Notes under the pieces: generated by a model
What the model was told of the DNA's origin: nothing
Database searches by the model: none
Seen by the model: only the letters and a program-made list of their open reading frames with translations
Translations under genes and position numbers: made by a program
NCBI GenBank assembly: GCA_037074705.1
Contig: CM073591.1
Location: 164,018,032-164,082,031 of the forward strand
Direction of reading: 5' to 3'
DNA length: 64,000 nt
From: Zhengitettix transpicula
Lineage: Eukaryota > Arthropoda > Insecta > Orthoptera > Tetrigidae
In this document: positions 47,201 to 59,467 of the stretch, in pieces
How positions within the stretch are numbered: position 1 is the stretch's first letter
Layout of the letters: each line of letters begins with the position of its first letter

Positions 47201-49104
47201 CCTCAAGACGAAACGCAGTCAAAAGAATGTTATAAAATATAAGTAGAGCATAGAAACTCTTTTCGACACCAGGGAACATCAGAAATAGAATACGACCGTC
47301 CGAACAAACTTTTACTATATACATTCTTGCCCTGGAGAGACAGTTATGTCGACATATTTCTCTGAAGAAAAAAGAGAGAGACTATAGCTATTTGTTCAAA
47401 TTAGGAACGAAACATTTGTGATATTTACGCTGGGTTGCGGAACGACTATGTTGAGCTTAATATAAATTGAGTTTTTGTTTAAATCTATGCGACTTATGAC
47501 AGATTATTGAAAATTCATCAAATCTAAATCTATTGTTATTGTCCCATTAGTATTCAGCAATTTTGTACTTGGTTATCTGACTATGTGGTATGGTATTTTG
47601 CTGCTCATTTATTCTAGTGAATTTTTATAAAATCTGCTGGTAATTATGTAGTTTGGTACATTTTTTGACATCAGGAGATTCATAATCTCTATCTTCAAAT
47701 ATTGGAACTTATATTTTCGCCTAAATCCTATTATAAATTCGTATTGTTGGTTGAGTAATCCACAGAAGTATTACTGATTTTTTCAAAAAGAAGTTTAGCA
47801 AAATATGGTGGCCGTGGGCTTTATGCGGGGAGATTAAGTGATCTGCAGGGCCATTCTACGCAAGATCGGAGAAATTTTTGTTCTGCTTCGTCGAATCTCA
47901 CTCAGAAATTACTGCGTAACAGCTAGATGTGTTCTTCTAGCAGTCGGTCAGAGCGCTTGAAGATAGCAGTAAAAAGTAAGAGTGTGACAATTTTTATAAA
48001 CCGGGTGCAGCTGTACCACGAGGTTTTATTGCGGAAGCATCCAATTTCAATTTCTAGAAATATTTGTGTCCCCAACTAAAATCCCTGATGAGAAAGTGTC
48101 ATTTTGCCTACCTACTGAAAATGAGCTTAACCATTATTATTTTGCTGTTTGTAAATCAATTCATAATTTTAATTAACCTGATAAGGAACTTTATATGCAA
48201 GAAAAAAATTTAAGACATTATTTGCGAGATACAAGTGTAATGATAGTGTTTTACTTTTAAAATGTGAAAATAAAAGTGTTTGAATCATTTTATTTTAATC
48301 ATTTTTTATTTTACGTTTACGTTTAGGTTGAAATTCCGGTAATCTGAGTTTATTTTCTAACGACAAAAGGTGTGACAATAGATTAAATTAAATAATTTAT
48401 TTTTATATAATTTTGTTACTTTAAACTCTTTACCTTTTTATGGTTCCTAACAATGAAACAATTTTCTTAGTTAACCACTCGAATTCTAGAGTCGGAAACA
48501 CTAGAATAAAATGAGAACACTATATTTTGTGTGGCATGTCATGAACCTGCAAGATTATTGTCGAGTGGTAAAGTTGGAAACAGATATTAGTGATAAGTCA
48601 GAGAGTCCTCTTGAGCGCCGTTAAAACTTAAGTTGTTCTTACTTTGTTGAGAAAGCAGCGCTGTTTCAGTAAACGAGCAACCAGGGTAACACCTGGTATT
48701 TAGGAATATGTAAACTGATGTTTCTGGGGACACACAAAACTCCCACGTAATGCAATGGAGCATGTTTTGGCACGCCTAATGAATAGTTTGTAAAACAAAC
48801 AACAGAAATGATTACGCAGGCATGATGACTGCCTGTAGATGATTCTACCACAAAATGAATTTGATTTTTTTCTATGTTGTAAAGTGAACTATGAAAACTT
48901 GCATGTGAATGTCATGTGGTAGGGCATTAAAAATTCGATTGATATGTGATAAAAAAAAATTGTGTTTTAGCATGAGTTCATCTAAATACACCTAAATTTA
49001 TTTTATTTCTAGTAAAATTTTCACGGGAATCTCCAAAACGATCATAATTTCTTGATTATCCTTAATATAATGTGTAAGTATGGGGGGCTTCAACCAATTT
49101 TGAA
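44244..49104. other. AT-rich intergenic DNA
   Basis: Includes an (AT)n run at 45013-45033 and a GC-richer patch at 45110-45350 that contains no recognisable element. Frames up to 92 codons (minus 47324-47046) are hydrophobic, AT-driven chance translations. Nothing else could be supported. Confidence 0.4.
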
Positions 49105-49420
49105 TAGAAAAACCGTAGAAAAACGTGCATTAGGTAGGGCGGGCAATTGGTATTTATCCCACGCCCCTCCGTTGACTGGAGAGGGGTCGCGGCATTCCCC
49201 TCTCGGTGCCTTTACCAGTTTAGGAGGCAGCTGGCCGACTATTCCAATAGGAACAACTCTTACCTTATGTACAAGATCTGCGACCCCGGAACATACACGT
49301 CTTAAAACTGACTAAACTGACTTGTGGGATTCTTAGTTCAAAAAACCAGAGAGAGGAATGGAATGCCTACGTGTGAGGTAACATCTATAACAGCCTTCCT
49401 TTAAGAGTATAGTTCTCACA
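49105..49420 (-). repeat. R1 retroposon copy, 3' part missing, with a second fragment abutting
   Basis: Blocks AGAAAAACGTGCATTAGGTA, TATTTATCCCACGCCCCTCC, GGAGGCAGCTGGCCGACTAT and GATCTGCGACCCCGGAACAT follow R1 in reverse orientation. At 49372-49420 a further R1 3'-end-like string, GTGAGGTAACATCTATAACA then TTTAAGAGTATAG, follows, as if a second truncated copy abuts the first. Confidence 0.75.
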
Positions 49421-50790
49421 GGATTCCATTTGATGTTGTACACATTTGGTAACTCAAATTTATACAACTTGCTTGTTTATGCAATAGTGAGAGTTATTTG
49501 ATTATTGCTATTTGATTTAAATATGGCGACAGTAATAACTGGCGCAATAGCCGTAATACAACCTTTCCATCCTGTCAGTAAGTAAACATTCCTCAGTCGA
49601 GGAAGGTGTTGGTATACGCTACAGGAGAAGAGAGAAAGCTCATTATATCAGGAAATTGGGGCCTATGAAGCACTTAGAGAGAGCGGTAATGTAAATAACT
49701 CAATGTAAACACAGTACTCTGAAACAGTAATTAATACCACCCTAGTCAAAACCATCCGCGTTTATTAGCAATAATTACGTGAGGCTTTCAATTAAACTGA
49801 CACTATATTTTTTAACTTCCGTACATTCAGAAGCTAATTATGTGTCAATTAAATAACTAATTGATAAAATAAACGTATAAAAGTTAAAAATTAAGTTATT
49901 GGTCTGTGTTTAAGTGGAATAAACGTACTTAATTATCCCGTCAGTTAAATATATATTTATTTATGAATGAATTATTAATTTTTGTAACGTGTAGAGTATA
50001 CATACATTGGATATGTTCACTACATATTAAAGCAGTTATTAGGAATAGAATAAGCACTATAAATAAAATAATTTACCGGTAAAGATAAAAATTTACATTT
50101 CTGTTAAATTTAGGACATTAACTACGCCTGATTTATTTGACGCTACTGCAAAGTTTTACATTTAATAGGTAAAATTCAGCCCAATCGTTTGGTGAAATGG
50201 CAGAAACCAAATGGTTAACATCGTTTTCTAGATTGGATTAGTTGTGATCAAACTTCAACATATTTTCATCGAAAAGTGTCTTTTTTTTAGTTGTAGAAGA
50301 ACTGTAATGATCATTTTTTCCAATCATACATACATCCACAGGGGCACTAACAGCTTCAAATAAAATTCAATCTTTCTGGGTACACCTACGTCTATCCTTG
50401 TTTAATAATTTAATAATTAAAATTACAACCTTAGCGAAAATATAAAACACATATTCCGCTTTTCATTTAATGCAACAAGAAATAAATAGGAATATAATTC
50501 ATTATTTAATTAAATGATTATTTGCCACAAAATTTGAAATATATTCGATAATAATAACTTATGTTGTATTATTTCTTCTTGGATGCAATTGAATTCTACG
50601 AGGGTCACTCCAAAATCCTTGATCAAAATTTGAGATTGCTTCAGAACGAAGTTCCTCCATATAGACCATGAAATTTGCATTCGACCTTGTCGCACGCTTA
50701 GTAAACGGACGCCCTAAACACTGAACCAGTCGATTCCTCGCCAGGTATATTTCTCCATCCATTGTACATGCCAGTTGGAGCGATGTCTTA
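49421..50790. other. AT-rich intergenic DNA, no feature seen
   Basis: Nothing recognised. Confidence 0.4.
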
Positions 50791-50960
50791 CCCGGCCTGG
50801 ATAGCTCAGTGGTTACAACGCCACCTTACAATTGATAGACCCTGGTTCGATTCCCGGTCCGGTCGAGATTTTTACATCCTAACCTCACCACGTTGCTGCA
50901 ATATTCTTTTCATGGCTGCAACTTCTGAGAACTTTTAAGGATTCGTCCTCCAGTAAAAAG
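50791..50960 (+). repeat. tRNA-like sequence, probable SINE head
   Basis: TGGATAGCTCAGTGG (50809-50823) is a very good A box, and GGTTCGATTCCCGG (50852-50865) a perfect B box, in tRNA spacing. The would-be acceptor arms pair at only about five of seven positions and no good anticodon stem could be drawn. The body continues into unrelated sequence, so a SINE is more likely than a working tRNA gene. Its head differs from the SINE family at 12.0, 25.9, 34.9 and 43.9 kb. Confidence 0.6.
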
Positions 50961-51269
50961 CCTGATTTTCCGTTTCATGATCATTTAAAATACATCAGAC
51001 AGACACCCCACATCCTCCTCACAACTTGTGTTATTTTGGCTTTCAGTCAGGACACAACCGGTCTAATTAATCACCAACGATAACCTACGGAACTTACGAC
51101 TGAATATTTAGAATCCCCCCCACCCCCAAAAAAAAGTCACAAAATGTTTCGTGCACATTTGGCATCTTTGTCAAAGCATTAATGTTTTCCTGAGTCACCA
51201 AGAAGGTTCATCTTAAAGTGATTCCAAATCCCACTCACAAAAAAACTTAACTAAGAAGAATGACATTCT
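50961..51269. other. Intergenic DNA
   Basis: Possibly the body of the preceding SINE. Nothing else was recognised. Confidence 0.3.
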
Positions 51270-51965
51270 TGTTACAAATAATCAAAGACAATTCGATGAC
51301 ACATTTTAAGAAAAAAATGTTCTACATATAAATAATACTAAAAACTCAACTCTGTTGTGCAATGCCGATGATACGACTTTACACAGGATCACACGAAACA
51401 GTGTGGACCAAATATATAAATACTTGACAACACACAAACTGAAAATCAATGGATCTCAAAAAAACGTCAAATTATTTAATCATTCGAGAATTTCTCAAAT
51501 GGAAAATGAAAACGTAATTAGTATGGTTGTCCAGATTGTTAATTCAAAAAATTCCGGAGAATACAAGTTGAGCATATGTTTATATGGGAAGAACATGTAG
51601 GAAAGGAAATATCAATGTCTATGCTTTACAGTACTATTGTGCTGCAGCAAAGCATACTGACAGGCTCCAAAAAAGTCAATATAGCACTTCTTTGGATATA
51701 AACTACGACAATCTTGTAAATCTGTGTCATATAACTATTCAAACTTTATATATATATATATATATACACACACATATACGACAATAAAACTGGTAATATA
51801 AAAATGGAAAGAACTATTTTACAGCTAAAACTAAAAAATATGATACTCCATGTAAATAATAGTTTTGTATACATGGTAAATTATATATTATTATTATTAT
51901 ACTGAGTAATTGTCATTTTACAATACAGTATTGTACATTTTTTGGAAATAAATAAATTCTAAAAT
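51270..51965 (+). pseudogene. LINE fragment with altered reverse transcriptase active site
   Basis: Plus-strand frame around 51330-51480 reads INNTKNSTLLCNADDTTLHR then YLTTHKLKINGSQKNVKLFN. This resembles LINE motif C ('..S.LLYADDTTL') with Tyr replaced by Asn, followed by the usual 'W...NKL.LN..KT..+.F' region. A later piece, WEEHVGKEISMSM, may be the 'W..H+' segment. The stretch ends with TTGTACATTTTTTGGAAATA then AATAAATTC at about 51930-51961, a common LINE 3' terminus. Highly degraded. Confidence 0.5.
51747..51776. repeat. (AT)n(AC)n microsatellite
   Basis: About 10 TA units then ACACACACA inside the degraded LINE. Confidence 0.9.
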
Positions 51966-52809
51966 TGGTTGTAGCACGTACCTGATTTGAGTGCAGCCAA
52001 AAAGTCAACTTTAAGGGTCAGAAACACGAAACTAAACCGACATCTCGAATTGAGGTTATAGTATCCATCTTTTTTCCTCAAACCGGCTGGTAAACAAAAT
52101 CTGAAAAGAGAATTTATTCGTTTATAAAAATATAAAACATGTAAAAGTCATTCAATACACTGTACAGGTCAAATTTGTCTACCATTTGCTCAAGACTGTT
52201 GTTTGATTATCTCATGATACTAAGGTACTCAACCGAAACAAATATTTTGACTTAAAGATGTAAACTCATTCATAAACAGATCGTGTTACTGTGGTGATGT
52301 TAAACGAACGCCTTGCATACTAGTGTTCAAAGAAAATGTTTTCATCTTATGTTGCAATCCACAAATATATAAGGAATTGTGTGTTGTCCGAAAGAAACGA
52401 CTTGCAATTACCATTAATGATGTGTAAAAAGAGTTATTTCTAAAGACAGAATTACATAAACCTTAACACAGAAATTCCATTGTGGTGTAAAATATTATTA
52501 AATACGAGTTCAACTTTTTATAACACATTCAAAGCAATTAGCTATTTAAAATAGTTTTGGATCGGTAACTGAAATATTAAAACAATATATTAATTAGCGG
52601 GTACTCGGGACGGTTAAATTAACTGCATAAATTTTATGAATAAATGATAATGGTATTAATATCAAAATTAAAAACGTTAAATAATATTATTATTTCTGGT
52701 ATATATTTGTTGCCGACAATTACACTTATTACAGGTAAAGTTAACCGTGTACTTGGAATCTCTCCTATATTCCTCAATAATTTAGAAATATGTAAATTCG
52801 TAAATATAA
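51966..52809. other. AT-rich intergenic DNA, no feature seen
   Basis: Nothing recognised. Confidence 0.4.
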
Positions 52810-52892
52810 CCCTATCAACTCCCTTCCTATGTTATTAAAGGAGAGTTCCCTCCATGTGGATTACCCTCATATACCCTGTTACTCTAAAAAAA
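52810..52892 (+). repeat. R1 retroposon, 3'-end fragment with A-tail
   Basis: CTCCCTTCCTATGTTATTAA to CATATACCCTGTTACTCTAA followed by nine A. It is 5'-truncated to the last ~80 bp. Confidence 0.85.
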
Positions 52893-52917
52893 AATCATAT
52901 GCATCGAAGAACCAGCC

Positions 52918-53311
52918 TGCGAGGGCCTTTCTGGAGAGACGGAGATGACTCCCTTTGGGGATGTCTTCTCCTCTATCCGTTTTGAACTAAGGTTCCCACA
53001 AGCCGAGGCACCTCGGCCTGTTTTGAGATGTGTATGTTCCAGGTCCGCAAACCTTTGGCATACGGTAATAGTTGCCCGTTTCTCCCATTCGAACAGCCGG
53101 CTAGCTGCCTCCTAAACTGACGCAGGTTTTCTAGGGTTTGTTCTACATCACTTTTAGGCGAAGACCGGGAAGGTTCCTTAAACTATAGCCCAGTGCCCTA
53201 GTTAATCCTAGGCTATCTTCCTCTACCCTTCCGCATCCCCCTATCCTATGCTATTAAAGGGAAGTTGCCACCACGTTGTTACCGTCAGAAAGCCTGTTAC
53301 TCTAAAAAAAA
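52918..53311 (+). mobile_element. R1 retroposon with internal deletion
   Basis: Runs from CAGCCTGCGAGGGCCTTTCT, which corresponds to the very start of the reference copy, to CCTGTTACTCTAAAAAAAA. About 110 bp between CTCCTAAACTG and GCAGGTTTTCTAGGG are absent, removing the segment that normally contains the CCCGACCTACCTGAT block. It starts 25 bp after the tail of the preceding fragment, in the same orientation. Confidence 0.85.
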
Positions 53312-53429
53312 TTAGGCTCGTCGCTTCTGCTTTAGTGTGTTAATTCTTACTCGTTGACTACATTGTAACTCATCTACTTACCAACAACTTGCAAATTCCT
53401 TTTCATACAGACAAATTTGCAAAGAATAA
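53312..53429. other. AT-rich spacer
   Basis: Nothing recognised. Confidence 0.3.
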
Positions 53430-53987
53430 TCTAATGAATAAGAAAGATAGCCAATAAAAATAAAAAAGGTAATATAAATACCACACAACGTTTCTGCGAT
53501 CCTTGTCACTTTCGTATGGTGCTAAGAAGAGCCTAGAGAAACACAACTGCACTGGTCAGTTGACAACACTCAAAAGCGACGAAAACGCAAAGACAATGGA
53601 AGAGCCGTAGGGTTAGCTAACAATAAGGGAGCAACGACAATGGGAAGGTTTAGCGTAATAATAAGGCATCATAGCAATTATTGAGTTTAATAGGGTCTGT
53701 TTTTACATTAATAGCTTTGATGTTTGATTTAATGTGAAGCATCTCTGAAATGAGTCTGGAATTGTACCTGGTGGCATTTTCCCTATGAAATGTATGTATA
53801 GAATTGACAAAAAGGTTTGGATACTACCGATTGTTTAGTAATAGGAAGTTTGATATTAGATATATGTTCTTTGATACGTGTATTAAGGGAACGTTTTGTT
53901 TGTCCTATGTAACAGTAATTACAATTAGAGCAAGAGATTTTGTAATCTAAGATCTTTGCTGTGCAATTACATTTATAGTGGCAAACT
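53430..53987 (-). pseudogene. Penelope-like element: GIY-YIG endonuclease and 3' end
   Basis: The minus strand from about 53987 gives CHYKCNCTAKILDYKISCSN then CNYCYIGQTKRSLNTRIKEH: paired cysteines followed by the YIG..TKR..TRI.EH core of the GIY-YIG nuclease of Penelope-like retroelements. Downstream SRLISEMLHIKSNIKAINVK and DPIKLNNCYDALLLR, then a stop near 53660, match the ORF end. The 3' end follows: CTTCTTAGCACCATACGAAA, then GCAGAAACGTTGTGTGGTAT and TATTACC, ending near TTGGCTATCTTTCTTATTCA at 53433. The reverse transcriptase domain is missing because the upstream side is cut by an R1 fragment at 53988. The nuclease would nick the target DNA during retrotransposition. Confidence 0.85.
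53485..53519 (-). ncRNA. Hammerhead-like motif in PLE end
   Basis: On the minus strand: CATACGA, AA, stem GTGA/TCGC with a 6-nt loop, A, then GAAACGTTGTG. The catalytic box has decayed, but the layout equals that in the other PLE ends and stem II has a different, still paired sequence. Confidence 0.3.
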
Positions 53988-54137
53988 ACACGAGGATAAT
54001 CTACGTGTTGACAACTCCCCTTTAATAGCATAGGGTGGGATTCGAAAGGGGGGACGCGGAAGGGGAGAGGAAGGTGTCCGCGGGCTATAGTTGATGGATT
54101 CTACCGGGCATTCGCCTAAAAGTCATGTAGGACAAAC
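53988..54137 (-). repeat. R1 retroposon, 3'-part fragment
   Basis: Carries ACTCCCCTTTAATAGCATAG, CGAAAGGGGGGACGCGGAAG and GGCATTCGCCTAAAAGTCAT then GTAGGACAAACC, in reverse orientation, and stops abruptly. Its other side joins the PLE frame directly. Confidence 0.85.
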
Positions 54138-57100
54138 CGTCACACGCCTGCTACTTTCACTCACATCTCTCTTCGCCAGTCCCTTGGCTGCGAATTCTTT
54201 CATTGGTCCATGAAATCACATGATGGCTATTATTCGATTATATGTTAGTTCATCTGCACCCTATTCAGACATTCCGGCCAATCACAATTACATCGCCTAT
54301 CAGTACTCGGCCGCATTTTTGTAGTTTGTAGTTTTTGTAGTCGTGCCTTTCTTGGTGAAATTCTATATTTACCACGCTACAATATTGTATGTTGTGAGAG
54401 AAGCTATATAAACTGAATACAACTTTGACACTTTCCAGAAGACTGAAACGTGCTTACGGACGCATCGTCAATGTCATCAGATCGAGATGTGATTTAATTA
54501 ATCGGTAAAACATACGAAATTAATATTGAGGTCCGACTGCACAGGGAAGATCTGCAAATTCTTTGTCCCAGATGGTGACTACCGATATACCTGAATGACG
54601 CAATAGTCACGCAAACGAGACAATAAAAGGGGTTGTTGCGGGAGAATATTCCGTACGACTATGACGACACGAACCGACGGTGCCTGTCATAGAAATGCTG
54701 CGACCAGCAATATTCAGGTCTAAGTGGTATTTCGGGGAAGCAGAAAATTTGAATTGTATAATTTCGCACAATCTTCAGTTGCTAAATTCTTGTTCAAAAA
54801 TTAAAATTTCATATATATCTTATCCTATTGTGAGATTCACAATCAGGGCCGTGAGAAACTCAGGAGATTGTTTTGTATTGAGTACTTTTTGTACTTACAC
54901 TATATTTTATTGCTCCTATTGTATTTGTTAATAATAACTTTAGAAAAATGGAAAATGTAATAGTTTGTTCAGAGAATTTGAATTAAATAATTATGCTGAT
55001 TTAAGCTTCACCTGGATAAATAATATATTTAATGTGAGTTATATAAAATTTAAAACTGTAAAAGGAGTATGTATATTTGAGTTCTAAAAATATTCAACAT
55101 CTATATTTAATACACCGAAATTAATATTAAATCGTAATTAGTATATAATAAATAAAATTGAGTGTTCGCTTGTGTGTGTGTGTGTTTGTGTGTGTGTGTG
55201 GGGGGGGGGGTGGATGTGTGCATGTATGTAGGTTCCGCATACAAATTTGAGCAAATTTGATCAAACAATGTGGGGGTAAGACATGTTTACCACCCCTACT
55301 GGTGGAAGTGGACGCGGGTGAAAATTTTCAAGAATGCTTATACGGCCGTTATTTGCGTCGCACTATTCTTTTTCGGGGTCAAAGGCATTGATAGTAATTC
55401 TGAAGATGTTATTTGTGTATAATTTATCCCTTTCGGCATGGGAGGGTACCACCTTTAGGGATGAGGTGGAGGGGCGTTACATAAAACTAACGCAAAACAA
55501 CTGAGATTGGGGTCAAATCCGGAGTCATGGATGTCGCTGGGTTTAATTGTGACAATCCGGAAACGCCGGGGACCAAACTAGCAGCTAATAAAACAGCGAT
55601 AATCATACCGTGCTTTATTAATATTATGAGACAAGAATCGATTACAGATCTTGGAGGATCTAAATCGTCTAATTTGATTCACATTTTGTGTAGAGTGAGG
55701 AAACGTGTCTTCAGTATTATAAAAATTTGACTTAAATCTGACTTTATGAAATATATTTGAACATCTTATTGGAGCGTCTCGGTTGTCCCTACACTCAGAA
55801 CAGGAAAATCTGCTCTAGAGTTGTATCACAGGTTATATACGTTAGAAACGTTTGTACTTATGAGGAGATAATACGTCTTTGTAATATCGACTTATCTTCT
55901 TAGGTTTTGAGACACGCGTAACTGAATCTGAATACAAAATTAGACACGGTTTTTCTTGTTAGAAAATCCAGAAGAGGAAAACAATGCATCAAGATCACCA
56001 TCAGTATTTAATTAAGCATCCTTATTTAATATATTTTAACAATTATTTATTTTAAAATTTAATAAATAATATCAAAATGTTGACAAAAGTATAATTAAAT
56101 TTTCAAATATAGATTCTTAATTTTTTCTAAAATTATTTTTTAATTAATCTATTTTTCTTTAATGCCAGTTATTTCACCAAAACTTCACTTAAAATATGAG
56201 TTCTAAAGTATTATAACAGCTCATGAATCTGTAATAACAAATTTCTGTAAAGTGGTTACATTATTTTTAGTACGTTGAAAGTTTTGTTGCGAATCTACTT
56301 CTTGATCTACCACGGAAAATCCTGTTCAGATCTCTGTATTTCCTACATCTGACAATCTAATTACATGAATTATATATTACAATCGCCGCCTTCCCCTAAA
56401 AATATATAATTTCCTTCCACTGAGTCGACCAACTTGGCTAAGCTCGTCTTCCTGTTAACGTGTTCCAATGACACCCTCCTTAGCCCGTGCGTTCTAAAAT
56501 ATTCTCATTCCTAACTGTATTAACCCATTTGATCTTCAATATACTTCTGTAGCACCTCATTTGAAAAGGTTCGCGTTCTGCTCCTTTCAGGTCTTCCAAT
56601 ATTCTAAGAATTATGAATACAGTTATATCCATGTTAAAAGGAGAATGTTATTCAGAGCATCCAATTAGCAAGAAACAACGTCTCTTAGCCTCGAGGGTGT
56701 GCTGCTTTCAATGAACAGGATTGTTTGCTATTATTCCTCGTTGTGGTTTTAACGCATGGTGAGTTTCATAGCTTGTTTAAATAAACCGTACTTGTTTGCT
56801 TCCTCTATAAATAAAGACCTTCACTCACTCATTTTGAAGTTAATTAGATACATAAAAGGAGAATATTTTCTCGTTTCTTGGCTAATCGATGTAAATACCA
56901 CTAAGAGGAGTTTACATTAACAAAGTACTTTGTATATTTTATCATTATTATACTGGTAAATTCGGCATTGTCAAATATTTATATACTGGATGTACGGTGT
57001 CTTCCACTGCTATTGGTATACATTTTAAGGGGAGTTAGGGCACATCAAAAAGATTGAGAATTGCATGGAATATCCTTGGTCATGGGGAAATTTTATCAGA

Positions 57101-58242
57101 GGCACAAGAAACGCATTGACAAAAGACAAAAAACACGATGTAGGCCTACATTATACTCGACCCTCTTACGATATCAGCAAAGGTCTGTCCTCACTCTGTC
57201 TACTGCCTCTTAAAAATCTAAATTCACACAAATTGTTAAACATTTTCGAAACAAATCGTGATTCGGTACATCTCTCGATATAAACCATTCTCGTCACAGT
57301 CGAGTTTCTAGTGAATTGTCATCAGCCATTCACAAAGCGCAATTCTGCCAGCTCCCTGTTAGTATAACGTTGAACTTCTCAGGGAAACTACTGCACTAAC
57401 GCTAAACAATAGTATATTTCCCCGCCGGTGTTCTCGTGACCTCAACTACCTAGCACCGTACGATGGCGTTTGCGGTCATAGGTTTGCATCAATATTTATT
57501 GAACATAAAATATAAAACAATTTCAAACGTAAGTTATTGGATAATATTCACGTAAATGTGATACATTTTAGACGGATCGGTATCGTAAATCATCTTTTAT
57601 TTGATGGTTTAAAAATATTCGTTTCATAATACTTACGATACTATAACAACAAAAGTAATGCAAAAGTTGAAAAAATTATTTCTGACATTATCTGACTATA
57701 ACTCAATAAATACATAAACTGGTTAAACTGACATAACGGGTTTATTAAATAACCAATTAATGCATACGATTAGAAAATATAACAATACGTTTCGTCCGTA
57801 ATTTTGGACTTCGACGCGTGAGCAATAAAAATATAAGACCTAAATGATTAATAAATATTATCTTCGAAAATTTTCATTGATTAATTATTATATAAAAGGA
57901 CTTTGAATCAATTTCGGAAATTGTCTGGCATCCAATTTTTTGGTTCCCTGATTTAATTTCAAAAAGAGGTACGAAAAGTTCTGATATATTGTTTTCTATT
58001 ATATTAATTATATCGTTAATTAATAGACCTTTTCTACTGGTTCTCAATTATGAATTTCTTTATTAAAACTCATTTTCTTGTGCGTAAAATTACGGGTAAA
58101 AAGTTAGTTATTCGGTTAAAAAAAATAAAATAATATATGTGGTAAATGCGGGAAAATATATATTATTCACTATCAGTGTCTTTTTTATCAGATTGATATA
58201 AATTTTAATAGTAATTGACGGTTTATTCAATAAGTCTTTTTG

Positions 58243-58245
<3 letters not shown>
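54138..58245. other. AT-rich intergenic DNA
   Basis: 54138-54660 is less AT-rich with a TATA-like GCTATATAAACTGAA near 54401, but no LTR ends or frames confirm an element. 55440-55730 and 57060-57280 contain unassigned frames of 67-72 codons. A (GT)n run followed by a G run lies at 55170-55210. Nothing else was recognised. Confidence 0.35.

Positions 58246-58246
<1 letters not shown>

Positions 58247-58280
<34 letters not shown>
58247..58280. repeat. (AT)n microsatellite
   Basis: About 17 AT units adjoin LTR copy E. Confidence 0.95.
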
Positions 58281-58283
<3 letters not shown>

Positions 58284-58386
58284 AATATGCATTTATTACT
58301 CATTAATTAACCCACGTTGTGGTAGCCAAAATGTAATAATTAATAATGATTACTTATTAATTTGCCCCACGTTGTGGTAGCCAAAA
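58281..58386 (-). repeat. Two tandem primer-binding-site-like modules at the end of LTR E
   Basis: Modules 58281-58331 (51 bp) and 58332-58386 (55 bp) each read, on the minus strand, TTTTGGCTACCACAACGTGG then an AT-rich stretch ending TTACA. The shared TGGCTACCACAACGTGGG (58311-58328 and 58365-58383) sits exactly where a primer binding site follows an LTR end. The arrangement repeats that of LTR A with a different site sequence. Confidence 0.7.
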
Positions 58387-59322
58387 TGTAAAAAGTAAAT
58401 ATGATGGGCTTTTAAATTAACAATTATACAATTTTAAAACAAACAAAATTTTATTTAGCAATACTTGAAACAATTATACAATTTTAAAAACATATCTCTC
58501 ATTCTCTCAAAGGTCTTAACTGGGTTTGATAACGGCAGAACATTTAAACATAATCAAAGAACACAAAATTTAGATTTAATTTAAAAAGAAATCTTTAATC
58601 GTCTAGACATAGACGAAATTAATTATCGACGAACTTATACTACAAGATGGATTTTAAATTTAAACAGTTTATTTTATCAACACTAAAGAACGATATCTGA
58701 CATTATCTTTTAAATCGGTTTACAAAAAAATTATTTTACTGTTCTCTTGCTACTTACGGCTGCCCAGGATACTTTTAACTTTCGAAGCACAGTGGTGGGG
58801 TTTTCACAGCTTCTATTAAATTCACAGATTCTACTAAATACTGTTGGTTTGAAAAAGAAAGTTTGTTGTATCTCGACGACTTTACTCTGCTCTGCTTCGA
58901 CGACGACTGGTTTACTGTAAATTTAACAAGTCCTCTCTCCTATGCTTTGGCTGCGACTTTAAACTGCAATCTTTCGACGACGACTCTTCTTAAATAATGT
59001 CTCTCTTAATCCCATCCTCCAGCTACTGTGATCGCAGAACAACTCCTCCTTCCATTATCACACGATTTATATCATGCAGCTGCAGTTCCGTAGTCAACAA
59101 ATGTCTAACTACTCCGTCATGTCAAGCCGACAATCGAGATAGGACCCGCAATTAATTTGGTTGTCTTTTCCACCCCCACACACACGTGCACGGTTTCTCA
59201 AGACCACATACCCAGCAGTCCCAAGAACGAAGAAAAACTTAAACCAAAATAAACACGTTACAAAATGCCCCTCCAACAGTCCAGACTATCAATCAGAAAC
59301 AACATCTCACTTAACAGGCATT

Positions 59323-59325
<3 letters not shown>
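58281..59325 (-). mobile_element. Solo LTR, family G, copy E, inverted
   Basis: On the minus strand it runs from TGTAATGCC (59325) to ATTACA (58281), 1045 bp, between long (AT)n tracts. The conserved block GTTATCAAACCCAGTTAAG is at 58532-58515, and GTCAGATATCGTTC upstream of it also matches copies A and C. A TATA-like GATATAAATCG lies near 59066. The U3 half differs from A and C, so this is a subfamily. No internal region is present. Confidence 0.75.
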
Positions 59326-59406
<81 letters not shown>

Positions 59407-59467
59407 TGTGTGTGTGTGTGAGTGTGTGTGTGAGTGTGTGTGTGTGTGTGTCTGTGTGTGTGTGTGT
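59326..59467. repeat. (AT)n(GT)n compound microsatellite
   Basis: About 19 AT units then about 50 GT-type units with GA interruptions; it adjoins LTR E. Confidence 0.97.

Noticed and set aside
50800..50875. Functional tRNA gene
   Set aside because: Acceptor arms pair poorly and no anticodon stem is evident; a SINE head is more likely.
54395..54420. Promoter at GCTATATAAACTGAA
   Set aside because: A lone TATA-like string in AT-rich DNA with no downstream frame or LTR boundary.
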